A DNA stretch of 16,494 nt. Source: Roseomonas xinghualingensis (GTDB lineage Bacteria > Pseudomonadota > Alphaproteobacteria > Acetobacterales > Acetobacteraceae). Shown piece after piece: positions 7,710 to 13,794 of the stretch (position 1 is the first letter of the stretch; each line of letters opens with the position of its first letter). The translations under genes and the position numbers were made by a program. The DNA is taken from contig NZ_JAOXLP010000055.1 in the NCBI RefSeq assembly GCF_025791835.1, forward strand, positions 1-16,494, read 5' to 3'. Under the pieces are notes generated by a model. The model was not told the origin of the DNA and did no database searches. It saw only the letters and a program-made list of their open reading frames with translations.

Positions 7710-8687
7710 ATGATCCATCGGCGTTGCCTTCTGGGCACCATGGCCGCCGCCGCGGCTCTGCCGCTTGCGCGTCCGGCCTTTGGGACGGGCTATCCCGATC
7801 GCCCCATCCGCTTGGTTGTGCCCTTCACTCCCGGCGGCGGAGCGGACACGCTGGCGCGCATGGTGGTCCAGCCGATGGCGGAGCGCCTGGGCCAGAACAT
7901 CGTTGTGGAGAACCGGCCTGGTGGCGGTACGACGATCGGCTCCGGCGCCATCGCCCGTTCGGCGCCTGACGGCTACTCCCTTCTGGTCGGCACGGGATCC
8001 CTGGTCATAAACCAGTACCTGCTGCCCACCGTGCCCTATGACATCGTGAAGGATTTTGCGCCCATCGGGCTGATGGCACGCATTCCTTTCGTGCTGGTGG
8101 TGAATCCTCAACTCCCTATTCGCAGCGTGCCGGAGCTGATCGCCTACGCGAAGGCGAATCCGGGCAAGCTGAACTTCGGCTCCTACGGCATGGGGAGTCC
8201 TGCCCACCTGACCGGCGAACTCTTCGCGCGGGAGGCGGGTATTCAGATCGAGCATATCGCCTACAGCGGCACGGCACCGGCGCTGGTGGACCTCGTGGCT
8301 GGGCGCGTGGGCATGATGTTCAGCACCATTCTGCCAGCCGTTCCCCAGATCAACGACGGCAGGCTGCGCGCCCTGGCCGTAACCTCTGAGACGCGGGTTC
8401 CCGTTCTCTCCTCCCTGCCCACCATGATGGAGGCCGGTATGCAGGGCTTCGAGTCCACTGGTTGGAACGGCCTTCTTGCCCCAGCCGGTACGCCGGCGCC
8501 GGTGATCGGGCGGCTTAGTGCCGAGCTAATCCGTGCGCTGGAGGAGCCTCGCCTGAAGCAGGAGCTGAACAACCAGGGGCATATCCTGCCGACCAGCAAC
8601 ACGCCGGACGACCTTCGCAAGCTGTTGCAGGCCGAAGCCGCGAAATGGTCGAAGACCATCCGCGAGGCGAAGATCTCCGTCGAATAG
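7710..8687 (+). CDS. Bug/TctC-type periplasmic substrate-binding protein
   Basis: This 325-residue Bug (tripartite tricarboxylate transporter) binding protein has a cleavable signal, MIHRRCLLGTMAAAAALPLA, ending near PAFG. The twin Arg makes Tat export possible. The mature part shows the family marks YPDRPIRLVVPFTPGGGADT, LGQNIVVENRPGGG, GSGAIARSAPDGYSLL and VPYDIVKDFAPIGLM, and then FGSYGMGSPAHLTGELF. GGAAGGA ends 9 bases before the ATG. It is the last gene of the operon, 33 bases after the MmgE/PrpD stop, so it probably captures the acid consumed by the enzymes. Genes for the TctA and TctB membrane partners are not in the window; Bug proteins are often encoded alone in such genomes. Confidence 0.93.
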   Translation: MIHRRCLLGTMAAAAALPLARPAFGTGYPDRPIRLVVPFTPGGGADTLARMVVQPMAERLGQNIVVENRPGGGTTIGSGAIARSAPDGYSLLVGTGSLVINQYLLPTVPYDIVKDFAPIGLMARIPFVLVVNPQLPIRSVPELIAYAKANPGKLNFGSYGMGSPAHLTGELFAREAGIQIEHIAYSGTAPALVDLVAGRVGMMFSTILPAVPQINDGRLRALAVTSETRVPVLSSLPTMMEAGMQGFESTGWNGLLAPAGTPAPVIGRLSAELIRALEEPRLKQELNNQGHILPTSNTPDDLRKLLQAEAAKWSKTIREAKISVE

Positions 8688-8707
8688 CGCCGGCTTCGAC
8701 TTCGGCG
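8688..8707 (+). terminator. possible weak hairpin after the operon
   Basis: Immediately after the stop of the binding-protein gene, CGCCGG and CGGCG can pair in a short 5-6 bp stem around a loop of about 9 bases. There is no T-run after it, so if it acts in termination it is not a classic intrinsic terminator. The rest of the gap to 8895 shows no gene I recognise. Confidence 0.25.
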
Positions 8708-8895
8708 TTCATGATAAGGGTGGCGAGCCGTGATCCTGCTGCTCTGTGTGAACATTCTTATGGAGTACGGGCAGGACCGCATGCGCGGAGCCCGGGCGAG
8801 GAGTTGCGGGACCTGCAGCTTTCAATCAAGGCGTGATCAGGCGTCGTCAGGTTGGCGAGAACGGCGACGCCGAGAGGTTACGACTGGTGATGGCC

Positions 8896-9261
8896 TCACA
8901 CGGCAGCCGCAAATCCGGTCACATCTCGCCATGCGCTGAACGCGGCGCCACGAACGGTACGGTATTCAGTGGCGGTCAGGAGGTGGCGGCGGAGCTGGAA
9001 GTGGTTGTGGATCCGGCTGTGTGTCGAAAGGAAGCGCTGCGCGTGACGGGCTGACTTGAACCGCTGCATCTGCCGTTCTCGTCGTCGTGTCGGCTGGTGT
9101 GACACCTCGGCACGGTTGTTGAGATAGCGGCTTTGGCGATGCCCCAACCCTGGCAGGATCTCGCGCTTGGCTGCGGCATAGCTGCGCAGCTTGTCGGTGA
9201 CGATCACACGGGGCATGTACTGGAGCCCCTTCAGAAGCTTGCGAAAGAAGCGCTTGGCAGC
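8896..9261 (-). pseudogene. IS6-family transposase, C-terminal fragment
   Basis: Reading leftward, the C-terminal third of an IS6-type transposase is clear: AAKRFFRKLLKGLQYMPRVI, TDKLRSYAAAKREILPG, HRQSRYLNNRAEVSHQPTRR, RERQMQRFKSARHAQRF. It holds the second catalytic Asp (VTDKLRSY) and the Glu (NNRAE). The N-terminal part with the zinc/helix-turn-helix region and the first Asp is missing. At 9253-9261 the codons for Ala-Ala-Lys are shared with a Bug-type binding-protein fragment, and the two run on in one open frame. The IS end beyond 8896 could not be identified. Confidence 0.85.
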
Positions 9262-9546
9262 CGTGATCAGGTCCCGCAGCGTCTTGGTGGTGGCCCGCGG
9301 ACCTGCCATCAAGATGACTGGCGATTCCGCGAGCATAGTGACGCCGGCAAAGTCCTTGAGCGTGTCATAGGGCAGCTGCTTTTGGATGGCCGGATTGAAG
9401 TAAAAGGCATTGTCCGCCGCCAGGATGGTATGCCCATCAGGTTCTGCCCTGGCTACGAGCTGTGTACCGACAACCGTTGGCATGTCGGTGCGATTCTCGA
9501 TGGCGACGGTCTGGCCGAGCCTCTCGCTTACAATTGGCGCTAGTTG
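9262..9546 (-). pseudogene. Bug/TctC binding-protein fragment fused to IS6 transposase
   Basis: Leftward from about 9546 the frame carries an internal piece of a second Bug-family protein: APIVSERLGQTVAIENRTD, GTQLVARAEPDGHTILAADN, NPAIQKQLPYDTLKDFAG, then RDLITAAK. It covers roughly residues 40-140 of a normal family member. The signal peptide, start and C-terminal half are gone. The right edge meets the broken IS5 transposase near 9546-9552, and the left edge continues in frame into the IS6 transposase fragment. It clearly differs from the intact Bug protein at 7710-8687 (LPYDTLKDFAGVTML here against VPYDIVKDFAPIGLM there), so it derives from another gene and not from a copy of the neighbour. 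Confidence 0.85.
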
Positions 9547-9549
9547 CCT

Positions 9550-10100
9550 GCGCCTCCAGGGATTTGCGGAGGCGATCGGCGTCGTAGGCCTTGTCGGCAA
9601 GTACGCGACGCGGCGGCGCGATGCCGTCGAGCAGGTAGGCAGCGACGCTGATGTCGGCGACGTTGCCGGGTGTCAGGATGAAGGCGAGCGGTCGGCCTTC
9701 AGCATTGGCCACAGCGTGGATCTTGCTGGTCCGCCCGCCACGTGACCGGCTGATCGCCTGCGCGGCTTCGCCCCCTTTTTAGCCCCTGCTGCCGAGCGGT
9801 GAGCCTTCACATGCGTGCTGTCGATCGAGATCTCATCCGGGATGTTCCCGGCTGCCGCCAGGCGCTCGAAGATACGCTTCCAGACGCCTTGGGCACTCCA
9901 GCGGTTGTAGCGGTTATAGATGGTGGTCGCTGGGCCGTACTCAGGTGGGCAGTCGCGCCAGCGGCAGCCGAACGCAGGACGTGCAGGATGCCGCTGATCA
10001 CCCGCCGATCGTCCACCCGATGTGCGCCAGGACGGCCTTTCGGCAGGTGTGGCTCGATCACCGCCCAGGCCTTGTCGCTCAGCCACTCTGATCCGCTCAT
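9550..10100 (-). pseudogene. IS5-family transposase, frameshifted and 3'-truncated
   Basis: From the ATG at 10098-10100 (GGAGG 4 bases before it) the protein reads MSGSEWLSDKAWAVIEPHLP, then RVDDRRVISGILHVLRS. Near 9968-9970 one G is missing and the frame shifts. It resumes as GCRWRDCPPEYGPATTIYN and VWKRIFERLAAAGN, then ISIDSTHVKAHRSAAGAKKG with the first catalytic Asp (codon 9820-9822). A second shift follows at an AAAAAGGGGG run near 9775-9784, after which GEAAQAISRSRGGRTSKIH, FILTPGNVADISVAAYLLDG and LADKAYDADRLRKSL continue with the second Asp. The second shift may be a programmed frameshift of the kind known in this IS5 subgroup. The first looks like a true deletion. The C-terminus with the catalytic Glu is replaced by a Bug gene fragment at about 9546-9552. 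Confidence 0.85.
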
Positions 10101-10170
10101 GCCGCCTCCTCCGAAGAAGCACAGCGAATCAGAAGACCTCCATCAAATCAACAATCTGATCAGGTTCTCA
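9550..10170 (-). mobile_element. IS5-family element remnant
   Basis: The transposase start is followed on its promoter side by about 70 bases of leader. A sequence reading GAGAACCTGATCAG leftward (10156-10169) is a candidate for the outer terminal repeat. No matching end exists on the other side, because the element is cut at about 9550 by the Bug fragment. The limits are approximate. Confidence 0.5.
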
Positions 10171-10557
10171 GCATAGGGGACGATCCAGCTTCCCAAGCGA
10201 TCTCACCGAGCGACACGGTCGCGGCTAGGTCCGGCAGCCGACCTCGTTCGCGGTCCTGCGACTTACCGAATATGAATGAGGCCTGCCGAAATCAGGAGGA
10301 AAAGAGCTTTTGGCCCTCACCAAATGGGCAGCTGGTGACGATAGGTCCGAGGCTGGCCGGAAGCGGCCTGTCCGCTTCGGAACGCGCAGGCGGTTGAAGC
10401 TAACGTTCCTCTCCCAGCCGCTGTCGACCCATTCCGGGCATTGCTCCACTTAGCGGCTACCAGAAAGCAGACCTAGACCGCTGTAGAAGGCTGGCGCGCA
10501 CCCCGCCGATCTGCCGAAATGAAAACTCCTGATTGCTAGTGAGGCTAATGAGATCAG
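10171..10557. other. gap without a recognised gene
   Basis: No protein I can identify is encoded here. A minus-strand frame of 74 codons (10225-10449) begins MEQCPEWVDSGWERNVSFNR but matches no family I know. The stretch has the look of the dispersed intergenic sequence seen in many alphaproteobacteria, with TGTCCGCTTCGGAACG (10369-10384) being typical; this is an impression only. It should contain the promoter of the nuclease gene at 10558. A weak purine stretch (GAGATCAG) is the only candidate ribosome-binding site. Confidence 0.4.
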
Positions 10558-11478
10558 ATGGGCACTATATCGCAATTCTTTCAGCCGCCGCTCTACTGGC
10601 AGCAGTTCGAAGAGCTTGCCGTAGGGATGCTGCGCGAGGTCTATGACGTCATGGACGCCCAAGCGTACGGGCGGCCAGGGCAGGCCCAGAATGGCGTCGA
10701 TGTTTATGGGAAATCCCGCTTCGGGATCGTTGGCATCCAGTGTAAGCGCCTCTCTGACCTCGACGAGAATGGAAACCCCTATCCGGGCGGGCCGATCAGC
10801 CGCAAATTCCGGCGTGACGCCGCAGCGGATTCTCTGGCCTTCAAACTCAAACTGAAAATTTGGATCCTGGCAACGACTGCACGGCGCGATACGCGCGTCC
10901 AAGGTTATGTCGACGAGCTCAACGAGGAGTGGGAAAACGACAAAGACAGCAGGAGGGCAATCGTCTGGTCTTGGGACGAGTGCATCTCTTATCTGAATAG
11001 CTTCCCGCCGCTGCAACGCTGGTACTATCAAGACGTAGTCCAGGTCCGCGGCGAGAAGGATCTCGACGAGGTGATCCTCCGCACTATCGCCATGGCGTTC
11101 GCTCGTCCCGCCTTCGAGGTCCCCTTGCATTGCGAAACGCCCGATGAATTCATGCAGGCGCTCAAGGACACGCAGAAGGCGGTTCGCACCGGCGAGCTTG
11201 TTGATCGCGAGAGTCGTCAGGTGATCCGCAAGGCAGTGGGTGGTTATCGTGAGGTTAACGATGACGCTTGCCGGGCGGGCCTTGGCAGAGTCGACAAGTA
11301 CCTGAGGCAGATCAGGTCGCAGCTTGAGCAAGGCCTCAAGAACAAGATCATCCGGCGGGCCAACGGGTTTCTCGATATCGCGGACCCAGCGCTTGCCCGG
11401 GACCTCAACGAGGTACGCAGCCGGTGCATTCAGGACCTGAACGACGTGTTGCGGCGAGCTGGCATTCCACCGATCTAA
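10558..11478 (+). CDS. Mrr-like PD-(D/E)XK nuclease-domain protein, uncharacterised
   Basis: This 306-residue protein has an N-terminal restriction-endonuclease-like domain (about 1-145). YWQQFEELAVGML carries a conserved Glu in helix 1. GRPGQAQNGVDVYG gives the catalytic Asp (D48), and GIVGIQCKRL gives Q61-x-K63, the QxK form used by Mrr-type enzymes. The next strand is KIWILATTARRD (100-111). The C-terminal half (about 165-306) is mostly helical and charged, and I recognise no family in it. No transmembrane segment or methyltransferase partner is visible, so it is not an obvious restriction-modification pair. Nucleases with this N-terminus occur in anti-phage proteins with varied C-terminal sensors. 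Base composition is less GC-rich than in the catabolic operon, suggesting transfer. A strong terminator follows at 11504. Confidence 0.8.
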   Translation: MGTISQFFQPPLYWQQFEELAVGMLREVYDVMDAQAYGRPGQAQNGVDVYGKSRFGIVGIQCKRLSDLDENGNPYPGGPISRKFRRDAAADSLAFKLKLKIWILATTARRDTRVQGYVDELNEEWENDKDSRRAIVWSWDECISYLNSFPPLQRWYYQDVVQVRGEKDLDEVILRTIAMAFARPAFEVPLHCETPDEFMQALKDTQKAVRTGELVDRESRQVIRKAVGGYREVNDDACRAGLGRVDKYLRQIRSQLEQGLKNKIIRRANGFLDIADPALARDLNEVRSRCIQDLNDVLRRAGIPPI

Positions 11479-11503
11479 TACGGCGGCGCATTAACGTAAT
11501 TTA

Positions 11504-11533
11504 CCCGGAACGGATGTCTGCGTTCGGGGTTTT
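11504..11533 (+). terminator. rho-independent terminator of the nuclease gene
   Basis: Twenty-five bases after the nuclease stop, CCC-G-GAACG and CGTTC-GGG form an 8-bp stem with one bulged G and an 8-base loop. It is followed by GTTTT at 11529-11533, in the right orientation for the nuclease transcript. Confidence 0.7.
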
Positions 11534-11562
11534 CCGACTACTCCCGATACGTCCGCGAGGCG

Positions 11563-11586
11563 GCAGAGCGGCCTCGGCGGCTCTGC
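11563..11586. terminator. hairpin between convergent genes
   Basis: GCAGAGC (11563-11569) and GCTCTGC (11580-11586) make a perfect 7-bp stem with a 10-base loop. It lies between the 3' ends of the nuclease gene and the leftward gene at 11669-12703. No T-run follows on either strand, so its role as a terminator for the leftward gene is only suggested. Confidence 0.35.
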
Positions 11587-11668
11587 TTAATCGCACTGTA
11601 GGTGAGTTTCATGCAAGGTCTGCCCCCGCTTTTCATGCTCATGTTCGTGCACAGGAAGCTGGATCGGT

Positions 11669-12703
11669 TTAAGCGAGGAAGCTGTCCGGACCTGTTCCCG
11701 CGAGCTTGGCGCCGAACGGCGCGTAGACAGCCGCGATGTCCTCGATCGATCCAATCTCAACGAAGAGAGCATCGCCCCCCGCCAGAGGTGAACCGCCCTC
11801 AGGGTCTAACGCGAAGCGCATTTCCCGCTGGTAAGCATAGGGCATCTCCTTAGCGATGAGTAGCGAAAGCCTCTTCTCAGCGGGGTGATAGAGGTCGAAA
11901 TACTCAATAGGGAAAAGCTTCTTCGTGGCCCTCGGCGCTGCCTGGATGAGATGTGGTAGCGCGCGTTGCACGAATGCCATTGGGTCAAATATCACGAGGC
12001 AAGCATCACCATCTAAGTGGCCGCTTGGAAATTCTGTGAAGAGACGTGGATCAAGGTCGCTGCTGAACGAGCATAGCCAGTATGGCACGTCATACAGCAC
12101 ACCGCGCCGCTCGATACTGCGGATCGTAGCGAATTCGACATCGCCGATCGGCGTGATGAACTCGCCGCGCGGGCCAGTGATCTTCAAGACCTGTCCCGGC
12201 CGATGATAAGCTTTGCTCATCTCATCGTCCGCGCGGGCACCACCCAGCGCCGCGTCACGGTATGAGGTAGCTGGCGCAAACCTTAGTCGGCCCCGTTGCA
12301 GTAATTCGAGTGACCACACCTTGGCGCTGATACGCACCAGCAGTTTTCGACCTCCAGCGACCACGCCTTTGAAATCAGATGCAAGCGCGGGCAGTGCGGG
12401 AATCGTCGGAGTTGGGCCAGGCGTCAGGCCACGGTGCTCGAACTCCAGCACCGTCCAGTGCCTTATCCTGAGCCACCACCAGGGACTGAGCCAGCCGCGT
12501 TCGGCAGGGAGATCGTCCCGGGGCGTTACGCTGCTATCGAGGTACTGGATGTTGCGATCAATCCTGTTGAGGCGCTCTTGCAATGCGTCGTCCGAGATGT
12601 TTCTCAGGTTCCGGCCGTTCGCCCGAGCCATGAACGTCCAGAGTTGCGTGTCGTAGGCCGGCATCGCCATCCGCCTTGCCAAGATCTCGTTGATTAACGC
12701 CAC
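11669..12703 (-). CDS. uncharacterised protein, possibly DUF2971-like
   Basis: This is a 344-residue protein with no signal peptide. I do not recognise it firmly. The N-terminal third contains a Trp-rich GWLSPWWWLRIRHWTVLEFE, possibly membrane- or protein-binding. The rest has the order of features seen in DUF2971-type proteins: LLQRGRLRFAPATSYRDAA followed by ADDEMSKAYH, a core strand with WLCSFSSDLDPRLFTEF, GDACLVIFDPMAFVQ, EYFDLYHPAEKR and finally PYAYQREMRFALDPEGG. I prefer GTG 12701-12703 as the start because AAGGAGG ends 10 bases before it. An upstream TTG (12712) is only 1 base from that site, and a downstream ATG (12670) has none. It converges with the nuclease gene and so is not in its operon, but both share the accessory block. 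Confidence 0.7.
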   Translation of the reverse strand: MALINEILARRMAMPAYDTQLWTFMARANGRNLRNISDDALQERLNRIDRNIQYLDSSVTPRDDLPAERGWLSPWWWLRIRHWTVLEFEHRGLTPGPTPTIPALPALASDFKGVVAGGRKLLVRISAKVWSLELLQRGRLRFAPATSYRDAALGGARADDEMSKAYHRPGQVLKITGPRGEFITPIGDVEFATIRSIERRGVLYDVPYWLCSFSSDLDPRLFTEFPSGHLDGDACLVIFDPMAFVQRALPHLIQAAPRATKKLFPIEYFDLYHPAEKRLSLLIAKEMPYAYQREMRFALDPEGGSPLAGGDALFVEIGSIEDIAAVYAPFGAKLAGTGPDSFLA

Positions 12704-12925
12704 TCGCCGCAATCCTCCTTGCCACCCTCAACCGGCGCGCTCACGTCGTGGGGTATGTTGGCTATTTTGCACAAGTGGAGGGTTCTCTACAGCCGCTTCC
12801 CGCCCAACCCAGTCAGCCTGAGTTAGGGCACGCTGTCCGCATTCGGGGCACCGACCGCACGCCGCATATGCCCAGGATGGGCGCATCCCGCGCTGAAAAC
12901 TGCCAAGGCACTCGGGACGGCAGGG

Positions 12926-13588
12926 TCATCCCGAGATGCCAGTTGAGTCAGATCTCCGTGGCTTCGGACAGGGTGAGGCATGCTCGGCATCAACGCCCAG
13001 GTACCGCACCGTGCTCTCCAACTTTGTATGGCCGAGCAGGATCTGCACAGCCCGTAGATTGCCGGACCGTTTGTAGGTGAGCGCGACCTTGGTCCGGCGC
13101 AGGCTGTGGGTGCCATAGGCTGACCGGCCAAGCCCGATCGTCTCGACCCATTCACCAACGAGGCGGGCATATTGGCGGGTGCTGAGGTGCTGGCCCCCTC
13201 TGGATCGGCTCGAGAAGACGTAGTTATCCAGCGTGCCGCCGCGGAGTTCCAGCCATGCGAGCACGCTCTCGCGAGTCTGGTCGGTCAGCTCGAATTGTAC
13301 TGGTCGTTCGGTCTTCCGCTGGATGACGGTCGCGCGGTAGCGGGCGGTGCCGTTCACGACCAGCTGGCCGATCTTCAGCCGGACCAGGTCGCAGCCCCTG
13401 AGCTTGCTGTCGACCGCCAGATCGAACATGGCTAGGTCGCGAAGGCGCTGCTCCCGTTGCAGATGAAGGCGGATAGCCCAGACCTTCTTGGGCTTGAGGG
13501 GCGGCTTGGGACCAACGAAGCGCCCCCTGTTCCAGGGCATGACGGGCCGCGTATGTGGGAGCGGAACGCCCGCATGGTCGTGTTGCAC
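12926..13588 (-). CDS. small tyrosine recombinase with a C-terminal frameshift
   Basis: This 220-residue catalytic-domain-only tyrosine recombinase belongs to a short integrase type common in proteobacterial accessory DNA. The full active-site set is present: R64 (SKLRGCDLVRL), K92 (IQRKTERPV), H161 and R164 (GTHSLRRTKVA), H187 (LLGHTKLEST) and Y196 (VRYLGVDAEHA). There is no arm-binding or core-binding N-terminal domain. After AEHA the frame turns into an atypical SPCPKPRRSDSTGISG tail. In the adjacent frame the family's usual ending appears as LTLSEATEI with a stop at 12948-12950, so one C has probably been lost around 12975-12979. The nucleophile precedes the shift, so activity may survive. 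ATG 13588 is the start; an internal ATG at 13540 is possible. Confidence 0.88.
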   Translation of the reverse strand: MQHDHAGVPLPHTRPVMPWNRGRFVGPKPPLKPKKVWAIRLHLQREQRLRDLAMFDLAVDSKLRGCDLVRLKIGQLVVNGTARYRATVIQRKTERPVQFELTDQTRESVLAWLELRGGTLDNYVFSSRSRGGQHLSTRQYARLVGEWVETIGLGRSAYGTHSLRRTKVALTYKRSGNLRAVQILLGHTKLESTVRYLGVDAEHASPCPKPRRSDSTGISG

Positions 13589-13690
13589 AGCATATCTCCT
13601 GAGCCGCGGGACTGCGGTGCAGGAGGAAGGGCGCCGGAGTGGGACCGGATGGCCGAAAGGGGCCCGACAGCTCCGAGGCCCAGATTCTGA

Positions 13691-13717
13691 GAAGCGGATC
13701 TTAGGAAGGACCGCTTC
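13691..13717. repeat. inverted repeat upstream of the recombinase
   Basis: GAAGCGG and CCGCTTC form a perfect 7-bp inverted repeat with a 13-base spacer, about 100 bases upstream of the recombinase start. It lies in the 206-base interval (13589-13794) that otherwise shows no gene. It could be a recombinase or regulator binding site, or chance in GC-rich DNA. Confidence 0.3.
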
Positions 13718-13794
13718 CTGCGCTCGTCATCCTGACGTGGCCGGCTGCCTTCCAGCTGCGCTGCTATACACATCGGTGAACTGGATCACGCCCT

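Noticed and set aside
8730..8939. Short plus-strand frame beginning MILLLCVNILMEYGQDRMRG
   Set aside because: No ribosome-binding site or family match; it runs into the IS6 transposase fragment on the other strand.
10450..11331. Long minus-strand open frame (293 codons) opposite the nuclease gene
   Set aside because: It has no recognisable domain, while the plus strand encodes clear PD-(D/E)XK motifs. It is an antisense shadow in GC-rich DNA.
12802..12829. GCCCAAC ... GTTAGGGC inverted repeat resembling an integron attC core
   Set aside because: The repeat spans only 28 bases, the right core does not match GTTRRRY, and the nearby recombinase is not an integron integrase.
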